This document shows, in pieces, positions 17,201-25,335 of a DNA stretch of 64,000 nucleotides. The notes below the pieces were generated by a model that saw only the letters and a list, made by a program, of their open reading frames with translations, was not told where the DNA came from and did not search any database. Location: NCBI GenBank assembly GCA_937949745.1, contig CALECM010000048.1, positions 14,977 to 78,976 of the forward strand, written 5' to 3'. The translations under genes were made by a program, and so were the position numbers. Source of the stretch: an uncultured Bacteroidales bacterium. Its GTDB lineage: Bacteria; Bacteroidota; Bacteroidia; Bacteroidales; WCHB1-69. How positions within the stretch are numbered: the first letter of the stretch is position 1; every line of letters begins with the position of its first letter.

Positions 17201-20200
17201 AGAGACAGGCATTGCATTATAGATGGTTACATTAGAAGCACTGGTTTTGACACCTTCCGATCTGAAAAGAGCGCTGTCCTGAATGGTAAATATCTGATTC
17301 CCGTTACTTCTAAAAGTGGTATTGGAAATGTCAACTACATGTCCGTCTTTCTGCACAATCTCTATATTACTGTAGTTTCTTTCGGTAGTATTGACTGTAT
17401 TTCCATATATATATAAAGAACCGTCAGTAGATAAAAAACGACTCATTGACATATTACCGTAAATGTATAAAGGACCGGTGCCCGTATGCTGGTTATAGTG
17501 TCCCGTAGCCGTATAATTTCCATATAGGTAACAAGGTTCGGAAGATTCGAAATAGAAATAACTGGTAGTTACATTGCCATGAACGTATAAACTTCCTGAT
17601 TTATGGAAAATCGTACTGCCTGTTATATTACCCTGTACATCATACCGGCCTCCTTCTATATAAAGATTCAGGGATAATGGAATACCATTAGTTTTAATAT
17701 ATTGTGCATCCACATTTGTATCTTTACCTACAAGACGTATCTCAAAATTGCCATTTAAATTCATTGTCATACCGGCTGCCAGCTCCAGGGAACCGTTTAT
17801 GTACAGATCCTTATCATTATTAATTACGCCATTATAAAAAACAGGAAGGCTGTCCCCGGCTCCCGGCCTCCAGAACATCGATCCTATGTCAACCCGGTAT
17901 AAATTGTAATATACGGTATCACCCTTCCGGAGAAAAGAGTTTTCATCGAATACAACCGAATTGGAATCCGAAGGTATGACGCAGTGAGGATTGGTAACTG
18001 CCGGATCACCCCCGGAAACCTCAATACTCCAGTGCTTCGGATCATCCCAATTACCGGTACCGCCCACCCAGTAAAAAGTGCCGGATTGCGCGGTAATTGC
18101 GGGCTCTATCATAACGTTATTCCTGTTATTACCTCCGTCTATTCCCTGTAATACCCACAGGGTATCTCCCACCACATTCAGATAACTCACCGTAGCGCGG
18201 CTGATTATAGCCGGATAAAAAAGCCTGAATACCGGACTGGAAGTACCCCTTCTTGTAAGGACGGTATTATCATTACATCCGCAAGGATCTTCCGTGCAGG
18301 CATCCGGTAAATAAAAATATTTACGCACATAATTTGTATCCAAATTATTTCCACTGGCAAAAGAATAGGTCCTGTTGATCGATAAAATCAGGCTGTCAGT
18401 ATCGAATCCCGTGCTGGAGAAGTAAGCGCTGCTTTGGAAATCGAGTTTGTTAAATCTGCTTCCTCTGACCCTGAAATCCAATGAAGATTGGGCAGGAGGT
18501 AAAGTGGTAAGGTTATGATAAATAAAATTAGTGGAGGCATACATATTTGCATGTAGATAAATATGGGAATCCGAAAAATCGTATGCCGTCAGGTTTTGAT
18601 GATACAAGGTACAAATCCTGGTCACAAGTACCGACCCCGAAAGGTCCAGGTAACGGCCCGCGGTGCCGGGCTGGGATTGGGAAATAAAGGTTCCCCCTTC
18701 GGATTTAATGGTATGGTGATTCGCGATAAAGCCACCCGAATGATGAAAAATAGACTGGCTTGTTTTAAAATCGCTGACCAAGGTATAGTTACCGGTGCCG
18801 GAGAAATAAACGTTCGCCGTATATATAGTATCAGGAGTTGAGCGTACGGTATGTTCCCCATTTCCCGAAAAATAAAGGATACTCGCGATTCCTTCAGGAA
18901 TAACACCCGAAAAATCAGCGCTTCCCGCAATGTATAACGGGTTTTCTCCAATCAGTTTTCCTTTTCTTTCCGGGATAATCCAGTAAATTCCTTTACAAAC
19001 GCCCGGAATATCCAGAATAATGGAATCAGAAGTGTTAACGAAAGAATTCTCGTCGACAAAGACCGTATCGACTATGGTCGGCACACATCCCGACGGTCCC
19101 TGCACAGGCCCGTCGGGAGAAGTGGCCCAATGCGAAGGATCACTCCAGTTTCCCGTACCACCTCTCCAATAATAACCGGTAGCGGTACCTCCGGGGGTAA
19201 AAGTGACATTTCCCCTGTTTCCGCCCATATCATCACTTTCGGGAGCCGTCCACATAGCCCCGGTAAAATTAAAGCCCTGGAAACCCAGGTTTTGGGTCGA
19301 CTGGGCAACAGGGGTATTAAGGGTACTTCCGACATAACCCGAGAACTGGCTCTTCTCCGCACAATCGGAAGTGTGTATTCCTACCTGATTCAACACCACG
19401 TTGACCGGATAAAAGAATATAAAATTGCCCTGATCCCATAATTCGAGATTCTGTATAGAGAGCCTGGCGGTATTGGTGGCAATTCCCTTTATCATAATAT
19501 CATTCCTTGCCCGGATATCCATAGTATCGACTTCCATCACAAACAGATTGGTCGCTCCGGTTACATTGGAATATAAAAAAGATAATTCCGAAGAAGCGTT
19601 TACCTGAAGATAATTTGTTACGATGTTAAAGGGAAGTCCCCACAATGTAGCAGAAAACTTCGCGGGTTGATTAAGAAAAACACGGTTAATATTATGAATG
19701 CTTCTTCCCGGACTTTGATAACTGTTGGTTCTAAAAAAAGTAAATTCCGCAGGAGCATCTACGATCAGTTCCTCCATATTCACTACTATTCCGGTCTGAA
19801 CATCTATAGTTACCGGACCTTCTACCAATACCTTTTTCAGGTGCAGGTTTCTAACCGCTTCTATTTCGCCAATGTTGTAATTAATATGCAATGTATCGTT
19901 ATTGATGGTCAGATTTGAAAAATATGGAGAATTATTTCCGCCTGTATATCTGATATTAAAATCAGGTGACAATACGACAAGACTATCAATGATTAATTCC
20001 GTATTGGTGCTTGTAGCGCATAAATATCCCACGGTCGGGTTCCTGAATTCAATGATTTTAAAATGGCTGCTCTGGTTAAAACAGGAAGGACCATAAGCAA
20101 TGAAATGACAATCCTCGAAATAAGAAGAATTCCCATATATAGAATTATAATAACTGGAAGCACTGGTGGCATTATGAGTCGTGGTTAAAGTAGTACCTGA

Positions 20201-20827
20201 AAAATCGACAATCCGGTCCGTATAATTACCTGTATTAATTCTATTGGCTGTCACGTCATGGCCTAAAGTATAAAAATAAGTCTCGAAAGAAGACAGTATG
20301 GAATTAACATTTAAATCATTTGCCAGTTCCACCCTTTTTCCGGGTTTTGTAAAATACAGAGTTGCCCCCAGACGGCTCTGAGCAGCTGGATTGACGTCAA
20401 TGATGAACCGGCTCGTGGTATCCTCTTCATTATTGACCATGTAAACACTGGTAATATTGAGAGTGATATTCCCGTTAGAAATAATATCTCCCGCTATATT
20501 AGCTCTTGTAGCGGATATGATGAAAGGGACCGTAGCATCTTCGCAAACCAGGCTCCGCATGTTAATGGTATTGGGGTCTGCAGTTAAAGACACCTGAGTT
20601 GAAGTTGCCGGAAAATGGACGTTATCGTTCAAAGAAGGGGCAAAAGCCGGACTCTCGCCCAATCCGTCGGGAGTGATACTCCAGTTACGGGGACTGTTAA
20701 AATTCCGGTCCACAGGATTTTGTCTCCAGTACAGGTCGCGACCCTGCCCATAAACCTGGGAGACTGAAAGGAATAATAAAAAAAAGCTAAAAAGGAATTT
20801 TAAAAGGGTAAAAATCTTTCTTTCCAT
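14261..20827 (-). CDS. Giant multidomain surface protein with C-terminal FISUMP domain
   Basis: This 2188-residue protein begins with a signal peptide (about 1-27, ending SVSQVYG). It is built of exported-protein modules. Three copies of a W-rich unit, Y-W-x-G-G-T-G-N-W-x-D-P-x-H-W or related, lie near residues 32, 549 and 916. Each is followed by long beta-helix-like stretches rich in Asn, Thr and Ile (YVHGNVTTSYFYFESSE, YLYGNYTATGHYN). A PKD/Ig-like segment follows at about 1362-1425. Then come two HYR-like modules with TDHCNLDRVWYRLTG and ATDNDGIARKYYRLS cores (about 1440-1510 and 1810-1890). The C-terminal 195 residues are a Fibrobacter succinogenes major paralogous (FISUMP) domain (GCDCWTAENL ... 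GICPDGWYLPG ... YFWSSE ... SVRCVKLD). No type IX sorting domain is visible at the end. It is probably an adhesin or matrix-binding surface protein; the ligand is unknown. It is transcribed alone from a -7 box at 20889-20896. Confidence 0.85.
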   Translation of the reverse strand: MERKIFTLLKFLFSFFLLFLSVSQVYGQGRDLYWRQNPVDRNFNSPRNWSITPDGLGESPAFAPSLNDNVHFPATSTQVSLTADPNTINMRSLVCEDATVPFIISATRANIAGDIISNGNITLNITSVYMVNNEEDTTSRFIIDVNPAAQSRLGATLYFTKPGKRVELANDLNVNSILSSFETYFYTLGHDVTANRINTGNYTDRIVDFSGTTLTTTHNATSASSYYNSIYGNSSYFEDCHFIAYGPSCFNQSSHFKIIEFRNPTVGYLCATSTNTELIIDSLVVLSPDFNIRYTGGNNSPYFSNLTINNDTLHINYNIGEIEAVRNLHLKKVLVEGPVTIDVQTGIVVNMEELIVDAPAEFTFFRTNSYQSPGRSIHNINRVFLNQPAKFSATLWGLPFNIVTNYLQVNASSELSFLYSNVTGATNLFVMEVDTMDIRARNDIMIKGIATNTARLSIQNLELWDQGNFIFFYPVNVVLNQVGIHTSDCAEKSQFSGYVGSTLNTPVAQSTQNLGFQGFNFTGAMWTAPESDDMGGNRGNVTFTPGGTATGYYWRGGTGNWSDPSHWATSPDGPVQGPSGCVPTIVDTVFVDENSFVNTSDSIILDIPGVCKGIYWIIPERKGKLIGENPLYIAGSADFSGVIPEGIASILYFSGNGEHTVRSTPDTIYTANVYFSGTGNYTLVSDFKTSQSIFHHSGGFIANHHTIKSEGGTFISQSQPGTAGRYLDLSGSVLVTRICTLYHQNLTAYDFSDSHIYLHANMYASTNFIYHNLTTLPPAQSSLDFRVRGSRFNKLDFQSSAYFSSTGFDTDSLILSINRTYSFASGNNLDTNYVRKYFYLPDACTEDPCGCNDNTVLTRRGTSSPVFRLFYPAIISRATVSYLNVVGDTLWVLQGIDGGNNRNNVMIEPAITAQSGTFYWVGGTGNWDDPKHWSIEVSGGDPAVTNPHCVIPSDSNSVVFDENSFLRKGDTVYYNLYRVDIGSMFWRPGAGDSLPVFYNGVINNDKDLYINGSLELAAGMTMNLNGNFEIRLVGKDTNVDAQYIKTNGIPLSLNLYIEGGRYDVQGNITGSTIFHKSGSLYVHGNVTTSYFYFESSEPCYLYGNYTATGHYNQHTGTGPLYIYGNMSMSRFLSTDGSLYIYGNTVNTTERNYSNIEIVQKDGHVVDISNTTFRSNGNQIFTIQDSALFRSEGVKTSASNVTIYNAMPVSFESVSVNANLTADTTQQVLIGKLTLRNYTTRITGQIIADTVDYSYIGGTTSNHTILAGSSVTIQDTLIIHSTLCRIFTLTSSDLTVNGRQAILRFPNSCGRLFPFFNPRNILIDTVGSGCAAIAFDAVGTDLGGNTNFNFLTPPQTYNVLSDTVVACHDLPYILDPKSIGDILSYKWYKNDRLISGATGSTYSVSSYGLYRVVVDYGNNCSATYEQAVPYFIDTIAPVVNVRDTTVYINDCGSFVNDSTLMDGDITDHCNLDRVWYRLTGATIADSVPNTLEGITFNPGITEITAYGKDFIPASYYPDTVPVPDPNIGTGNFTVTILDTFSKFNIEREATVCIGTMVNLMDYISNISVNDTVIFYNDYATADPLETPVFIVNTPEIFYVRSRDTITDCQSGVDSIRLMLYSPTLPDFTVNAPDSVCVGTNVNLSLTISNITPPLSVVKYYLDSLATNEIAANVIPVRDTVFYARSSDGNCESVVHPIIVRVKNTPLFIDCPADPLVAYLPETGSSVIVNYNLSFENDVTAISYLFTGSIQGNGAGTGTGNAFNRDTTVVTVTATNECGANNCSFMVIVKDTVPPCIGCDGGISCEDIGNRNILINPPVTSYTHSGTDWDVTATDNDGIARKYYRLSNAMTGEGTTLDGVTFIEGITRVTWIAVDSSGNEARCEFEVNVYRRDIFNILCPEDTLVTLDYGVPPSSIILQEPKVEVNGGVVPNDGYIITNNLPEGAIRESGVYEIEWSVTDTGNLTLTKTCTLRLVLNYKPCGINDTIYKLDGTVDSVANLIAVDYEGNEYSTVRIGCDCWTAENLHSTRYSDGSAVSDYGSYYATGYRDSLANGLKYGYLYDWYSASRTVRPSRAVAYPQGICPDGWYLPGEIHYERLIPYGSNALREAGEWLDDTEATNETGFSALPAGYYDRPTDRYRLLLGDAYFWSSEPGNSVQGRVAHIRYFCPVLQMEDMRKDNRASVRCVKLD

Positions 20828-20888
20828 AAGAATTAAAGTTTTTATAAAGAATAATTTATTTCAATGCTTTTACTTCAAAAGAAGCGGG

Positions 20889-20896
20889 CAAAAATA
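20889..20896 (-). promoter_or_regulatory. -7 promoter box of giant surface protein gene
   Basis: The minus strand reads TATTTTTG. A minus-strand TTTG (20921-20924) lies 24 nt upstream and could be a distant -33 element. Confidence 0.5.
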
Positions 20897-21271
20897 CATA
20901 TTTTTTTTACTTTTATTCCACAAATTGACCCTAAAATAATTGATTGTTCTGCCAAAATAAAATTCAAAACTTACAAGTCGTTAACTATTAGTCTTTTATT
21001 CGATATATATAGAAAAATAATTTTATATATTATTATATATTAGAAAAGTCTTGTTACAGCCTAAAAAAAGCTACACTCTTATCCTTTCAAAAGTTATTAT
21101 AAGAATTTATGAAGCATATTTGTTACGGATTTATATTTAAGTCTAATAAAACTAATATGTAAAACTATTTATTAATAATTAAAAATATGCCGAATAGACA
21201 ATCGAATGATAAATAAAGTTACCAGAGACATGAAAATATCCACCAAAAATCTTTGTAATAAATTGAAATCG

Positions 21272-21279
21272 TATCTTTG
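21272..21279 (+). promoter_or_regulatory. -7 promoter box of DEAD-box helicase gene
   Basis: TATCTTTG matches TAnnTTTG, with TTTG at 21252-21255 as a possible upstream element. It overlaps a TTG at 21277 that is in frame with the helicase, so that TTG cannot be the start; the ATG at 21298 is. Confidence 0.6.
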
Positions 21280-21297
21280 CAAATTCTAAAACAGAGA

Positions 21298-22632
21298 ATG
21301 AAATTTAATGAATTAAATATTTCCACGTCTTTATCCAATGCCCTGGCCGATGCCGGATTGACGGATACTACTACTATTCAGGAAAAAGCTTTCCCGGTAA
21401 TCATGTCGGGACGGGATATGGTGGGTATCGCCCAAACCGGAACCGGCAAAACGATAGCATACCTCCTGCCCTGCCTGAGATTATGGAAATTCACGAAAGA
21501 AAAAAATCCGGCTATCATCGTGGTGGTCCCCACACGCGAGCTGGTATTACAGGTAGTGGAACAGGTAAAATTACTCACTGTTTATATGCCCGTAAGAGTA
21601 GCCGGCGTTTACGGCGGGGTGAATATGAAACAACAGGCTCCTTTTATCCTGGACGGACTGGATATACTGGTGGGCACACCGGGACGTTTACTGGATTTTG
21701 CTTTAAACGGTACCCTTAAGCTACGGGATATTAAACGTTTTATTATCGATGAAGTGGATGAAATGCTGGATCTCGGTTTTCGTCCTCAATTGATGAGGAT
21801 CATGGACCTTCTTCCTTCGAAAAGGCAAAACCTGATGTTCTCTGCGACCATTACCCCTGACCTTCAGATTTTCATCCGGGATTTTTTTATTCAACCGGTC
21901 GAAGTAGAAGCGGCCCGCACGGGAACTCCGCTGGAAAATATCAGGCAGGAAGGCTTCGCCGTTCCTAATTTCAATACGAAGGTCAATTTCCTGAAACACC
22001 TGTTGGAAAATGAACCGGAATTTTCAAAAGTACTGGTCATCACTTCCACCAAAAAAACAGCGGACCTTTTGTATGAACGCCTGCAAGATCAATTCTCTGA
22101 AGAGATGGGCGTGATCCACTCCAATAAATCTCAAAATAACCGTTTCCTGACACTGGAAAAATTTAACCGTAATCAATTCAGGATTCTCATTGCGACCGAT
22201 ATCGTAGCGCGAGGCCTCGATTTTGACGAGGTTACCCACGTGGTGAACTTCGACATTCCGGAAATACCGGAAGACTATATCCACAGGATAGGGCGTACGG
22301 GACGCGCCGATAAAACGGGTACAGCCCTGACGTTTATCACGAAAGCCGACAATGAAAAAATAAAAGCCATTGAGAAGTTGATGGACCGCCCTATTCCTTT
22401 ATCCGGAATGCCCGAAGAAGTCGAAATTTCGGATATACTTATCGAGGATGAGCTCCCGCAGGTGAAAATGAAAACCATCCTCACAAAGCCGCCCGCCAGA
22501 GAAGAAACGGGACCTGCTTTTCATGAAAAAAAGGATAAAAATAAAAAAGTAAATCAAAAAGTCCGGCGTTCGGAAGCTATGCGTAAAAAATACGGCAAAC
22601 CCAAAACCCGGGGACCGAAAAGAAAAAAATAG
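21298..22632 (+). CDS. DEAD-box ATP-dependent RNA helicase
   Basis: This 444-residue protein carries the full helicase core in order: a Q-motif region (TTTIQEKAFPVIMSGRD), motif I AQTGTGKT, Ia PTRELV, Ib TPGRLLD, motif II in the variant form DEVD (IIDEVDEMLDLGF), motif III SAT, then domain 2 with VATDIVARGLDF-like motif V (ATDIVARGLDF) and motif VI HRIGRTGRADK. A basic tail rich in Lys and Arg (about 400-444, KKDKNKKVNQKVRR) probably binds RNA non-specifically. It most resembles RhlE-type helicases involved in ribosome assembly and RNA turnover. The start at 21298 is preferred because the promoter box covers the upstream TTG. Confidence 0.93.
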   Translation: MKFNELNISTSLSNALADAGLTDTTTIQEKAFPVIMSGRDMVGIAQTGTGKTIAYLLPCLRLWKFTKEKNPAIIVVVPTRELVLQVVEQVKLLTVYMPVRVAGVYGGVNMKQQAPFILDGLDILVGTPGRLLDFALNGTLKLRDIKRFIIDEVDEMLDLGFRPQLMRIMDLLPSKRQNLMFSATITPDLQIFIRDFFIQPVEVEAARTGTPLENIRQEGFAVPNFNTKVNFLKHLLENEPEFSKVLVITSTKKTADLLYERLQDQFSEEMGVIHSNKSQNNRFLTLEKFNRNQFRILIATDIVARGLDFDEVTHVVNFDIPEIPEDYIHRIGRTGRADKTGTALTFITKADNEKIKAIEKLMDRPIPLSGMPEEVEISDILIEDELPQVKMKTILTKPPAREETGPAFHEKKDKNKKVNQKVRRSEAMRKKYGKPKTRGPKRKK

Positions 22633-22686
22633 AAATATTTAGAAAAAATTATTTACATAATGCTTTTGGCATTCTGATCATTGCCT

Positions 22687-22715
22687 CCGGTGGCTTCGAC
22701 AAGCTCAGCCACCGG
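22687..22715. repeat. REP-like hairpin
   Basis: CCGGTGGCT (22687-22695) and AGCCACCGG (22707-22715) are perfectly complementary around the loop TCGACAAGCTC. The CTTCGACAAGCTCAG core is related to the TTCGATGAACTCAG ends of the 13.8-14.2 kb repeats. It lies 55 nt after the helicase stop and could also act as an mRNA-end structure. Confidence 0.65.
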
Positions 22716-22747
22716 ATAAAAAACTTCTTTTTCATCCTTCATGTATT

Positions 22748-22772
22748 GTCATTCTGAATGTAATGAAGAATC
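22748..22772 (+). repeat. REP-like motif copy
   Basis: GTCATTCTGAATG-TAATGAAGAATC is a diverged copy of the motif at 13869 (GTCATTCTGAGTG-AAACGAAGAATC). Confidence 0.55.
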
Positions 22773-22938
22773 TTATAATTCCATTACTCATTACCTTAAA
22801 ATAAGAAGGCATTTAACAAAAGCCTCAACAGGACAAGAAGATAAATCAAAATATTCCTCCTCTGCCTATTTTCCCTGCGATGTCATTACCGCATTAAGTT
22901 CTTTGAACGTATAAACGACAACCATTTATTTATAAAAG

Positions 22939-22963
22939 ACCCTTCGCTTTGCTCAGGATGACA
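22939..22963 (-). repeat. REP-like motif copy, inverted
   Basis: CCTTCGCTTTGCTCAGGATG followed by ACA is the reverse-orientation form of the GTCATTCTGAG motif. Confidence 0.6.
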
Positions 22964-22986
22964 AAATAAAGAGAGCTTATCCCCTC

Positions 22987-23008
22987 TTGGCTTCGACGAA
23001 CTCAGCCA
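22987..23008. repeat. REP-like CTTCGACGAACTCAG copy
   Basis: TTGGCTTCGACGAACTCAGC followed by CAG is a weaker version of the hairpin at 22687-22715, with imperfect arms TGGCT and AGCCA. Confidence 0.55.
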
Positions 23009-23078
23009 GTAGGGAAGTCGTCGCTTTAAATTTTAATGCGTAAAAAATCAAGATTTCTTTGGCGTTAAAAATAGAAAA

Positions 23079-23103
23079 GATCCTTCGCTTCGCTCAGGAT
23101 GAC
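23079..23103 (-). repeat. REP-like motif copy, inverted
   Basis: GATCCTTCGCTTCGCTCAGG followed by ATGAC is the best-preserved inverted copy. The 20-base core is internally near-palindromic (TTCGCTTCGCTCAG). Confidence 0.65.
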
Positions 23104-23214
23104 AATCCTTATCAATGCAAAGAAAATCGATTATCAAACCATGATTCCTCGTTTTATCCAGTAAGCCGGGATGGAATCTTCCGGATAAATTGTCATTCTC
23201 TCAATGCTGAACTG

Positions 23215-23436
23215 TCATTCACTTTCCGATATCTTCGTTAATGCTTTTCCCTTATGGGCCGCAATGTGATTGGTCTTATCACTTTTAATTTCATATTGTG
23301 GCTCTTCCGGCGTGGCATGGTGGGTATAACCCTTGAAATCGAAATCCCGGGTATGGATCTTAATGATAGTTCCTGAAACCCTTCCTGCTTCAAAATTCCA
23401 GCTCACTTTATCACCTATGTTAAATTGTGTTTCCAT
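23215..23436 (-). CDS. DUF2945 (HVA1/TUDOR-like) small protein
   Basis: This 73-residue cytoplasmic protein contains the DUF2945 pattern: FNIGDKVSWNFEAGRVSGTI, a THHATPEEPQYEIKSDKT centre and an AAHKGKALTKI end. The fold is predicted to be a small SH3/TUDOR-like barrel; its function is unknown. It ends 22 nt short of the usual repeat debris in the gap and is transcribed away from the TIGR02757 gene, 145 nt upstream. Confidence 0.8.
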   Translation of the reverse strand: METQFNIGDKVSWNFEAGRVSGTIIKIHTRDFDFKGYTHHATPEEPQYEIKSDKTNHIAAHKGKALTKISESE

Positions 23437-23581
23437 TTTTATATCTTTACTAAATATTCCTGATCTTCAGGCAAATGTTTCTCAGGCAATAACAATAAAT
23501 GTGGAGCCTATGTTTTCGAAAAAATATAAAATATTAAAATCTACAGGATAATACCGGAGATTAAAAAACGTTTCTCCAACT

Positions 23582-24355
23582 ATGGAGCATATCATTTCTT
23601 TTCATGAATTAACGGAACTGTTAAATGAACTGGTTATCCGTTTTAATACCCCGGAGTTTGTCGAAACGGACCCTGTACAATTTCCACGTCGATATAGCCT
23701 CAAACAGGACGTTGAAGTTTCAGCCTTCCTGACGGCCACGATCACCTGGGGAAAACGGAGTCTCATTCTCAAATCCGCCGACCGTATGCACCGTCTGATG
23801 GGTATTTCACCATATGACTTCATTATGGGAAAAGGTTATGACGATCTGGAGAAAAAGAATATCCACCGGACTTTCTTCGAGGATGATATGGCTTTCATTT
23901 GCCGGGGATTACAGGCAATTTACCAGAAATACGAAAGTATCGAAACCTTGTTTTCAGAACTTCCAGCCGACCATGAAAGGATATGGAACGCTCTCCGGAT
24001 CTTCCGGGATCATATCCTCACAGCCAACGGAACCATGAAAAACAGAAGTATCAAACATATTTCAGATCCCGGAGCATCCGCATGCAAACGACTTCATCTT
24101 GCTTTAAAATGGCTGGTCAGGAATGACGGTATCGTGGATATCGGTTTATGGAAAAACATCTCTCCGGCTGAACTCTTCATCCCTCTGGACGTGCATGTGG
24201 GAAATTCGGCCCGCCAACTGGGATTATTGAAAAGAAAAGCAAATGACCGGGATGCGGTGACAGAACTCACGGAAAACCTCCGTATTTTTAATCCTGATGA
24301 TCCGGTGGTATATGATTTTGCCTTATTCGGCATAGGTGAACAAAAACTCCTTTAG
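23582..24355 (+). CDS. TIGR02757 (DUF2400) family protein
   Basis: This 257-residue protein matches the TIGR02757 family: FNTPEFVETDPVQFPRRYSLKQDVEVSAFLTATITWG is the diagnostic N-terminal block (residues about 20-57). DPGASACKRLHLALKWLVRN and the PLDVHVGNSARQLGLLKR block follow, both reminiscent of helix-hairpin-helix DNA glycosylases (a DVHV...R region aligned with EndoIII-like folds). The biochemical activity is not established. It is tail-to-tail with the DUF2461 gene, 11 nt between the stops, with no clear terminator. Confidence 0.88.
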   Translation: MEHIISFHELTELLNELVIRFNTPEFVETDPVQFPRRYSLKQDVEVSAFLTATITWGKRSLILKSADRMHRLMGISPYDFIMGKGYDDLEKKNIHRTFFEDDMAFICRGLQAIYQKYESIETLFSELPADHERIWNALRIFRDHILTANGTMKNRSIKHISDPGASACKRLHLALKWLVRNDGIVDIGLWKNISPAELFIPLDVHVGNSARQLGLLKRKANDRDAVTELTENLRIFNPDDPVVYDFALFGIGEQKLL

Positions 24356-24366
24356 TGAAAAACAGA

Positions 24367-25047
24367 TCATGCCATTTCCTCACGGGCATAATCAGCGGCA
24401 CGGTTAAGCAGGTTATTGAATTCTAAAGTTTTCCTGTAAGCGGCCACGGTTTTTTCTACCACTGCGGGATCCAGCAGGAATTGATTATCCACGCGCATTT
24501 CCAGGTATACATCCTTTAATTTAAGATAGTCGGCAAAAGGACTGTCGGAAGGGAAACCCGCCGGAACCCGCTTGAGGCTGTTTTCCATACCCAAAGTAAA
24601 ACCTTTCGCTTTCTTAATCGCCGCCAGGAACGCTTCACCATTGAACATGATATCTTCACGTACACTTTGCAGGATGTGTTTTTCCGGCATATAAAGACCG
24701 GTTGTGAGAAGATTACCGCCCAGCAAACCTTCTCCCTGCGGTTCGATATGAAAATAATAGCCCGAATTTCCGGATTTCTTTCCTCCCGAACAAATATAGG
24801 CTCCCATATGGGTTTTGTAAGGTGATTTATCCATACTGAAACGCGTATCCCGATATATCCTGTAGGTGCAATCCTTCAAAGTAAGTCTTTTCACATTGGG
24901 ATCGAACGAACCTATGCCTTCGATCAGTTTCACTACAAAAACGTGGAATTCGGCTTCCGCTTTTTTATATTCGGCTTTATGTTCGGCAAACCATTCACGA
25001 TTATTGTTTTGCCGCAATCTGGTCAGGAAATCGATAATATTCTGCAT
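24367..25047 (-). CDS. DUF2461 (TIGR02453) family protein
   Basis: This 226-residue protein shows the DUF2461 opening FLTRLRQNNNREWFAEHKAEYKKAE, the YRIYRDTRFSMDKSPYKTHMGAY core (about 60-85), and YYFHIEPQGEGLLGGN. It is cytoplasmic, with no known reaction. The gene stands alone and is followed by the convergent TIGR02757 gene. A TATTTTTG box lies 60 nt upstream (25108-25115). Confidence 0.9.
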   Translation of the reverse strand: MQNIIDFLTRLRQNNNREWFAEHKAEYKKAEAEFHVFVVKLIEGIGSFDPNVKRLTLKDCTYRIYRDTRFSMDKSPYKTHMGAYICSGGKKSGNSGYYFHIEPQGEGLLGGNLLTTGLYMPEKHILQSVREDIMFNGEAFLAAIKKAKGFTLGMENSLKRVPAGFPSDSPFADYLKLKDVYLEMRVDNQFLLDPAVVEKTVAAYRKTLEFNNLLNRAADYAREEMA

Positions 25048-25107
25048 TTTAATCTATTTTCTATAATATGAAATGAAATTCTTATCCGGAATTTCAACTG
25101 TTACCTG

Positions 25108-25115
25108 CAAAAATA
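25108..25115 (-). promoter_or_regulatory. -7 promoter box of DUF2461 gene
   Basis: The minus strand reads TATTTTTG, 60 nt before the ATG at 25047. Confidence 0.45.
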
Positions 25116-25212
25116 ATCAAAAAGCATTCCGCTTTACCAGGTTAAGGGTGAAAAAAGAGATGAACGGAGTCCGGAGTCACAATAAAAAAGAAAATGTCCA
25201 AAACTTGCCTTT

Positions 25213-25275
25213 CGTTATCCTGAACCGGAGTGAAGTATCTGTTAATTCCAGGAATTCTTCACTCTTCAGAACGAC
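25213..25275. repeat. Inverted pair of diverged REP-like motifs
   Basis: GTTATCCTGAACCGGAGTGA (starting 25213) and TTCTTCACTCTTCAGAACGA (25254-25273) are imperfect inverted copies of the GTCATTCTGAG motif, separated by about 15 nt. They could form a long, interrupted hairpin in the 288 nt gap between two minus-strand genes. Confidence 0.55.
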
Positions 25276-25335
25276 AAAGAATATTGCATTACTTTTTGGA
25301 CACTCTCTTATTACACTCTTTAACTAAGATACGGA

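Larger units (their letters stand above)
20828..21297. other. Divergent AT-rich promoter region
   Basis: This 470 nt gap between the giant surface gene (minus) and the helicase gene (plus) is very AT-rich, with TATATATTATTATATATTAG-like runs around 21020-21045. It contains -7 boxes for both genes. I see no small gene or RNA structure I could defend. Confidence 0.5.
22633..23214. other. 582 nt gap filled with REP-like repeats
   Basis: No gene is supported between the helicase and the DUF2945 gene. The gap holds at least five REP-like motifs in both orientations (listed separately) and AT-rich spacers. A 60-codon frame at 23059-23241 simply runs through one repeat. Confidence 0.6.

Noticed and set aside
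21277..21297. TTG at 21277 as the start of the DEAD-box helicase.
   Set aside because: It lies within the TATCTTTG promoter box, so it would not be transcribed; the ATG at 21298 opens the conserved domain.
23059..23241. 60-codon frame in the repeat-rich gap.
   Set aside because: It begins by running through a REP-like motif and has no protein-like features.
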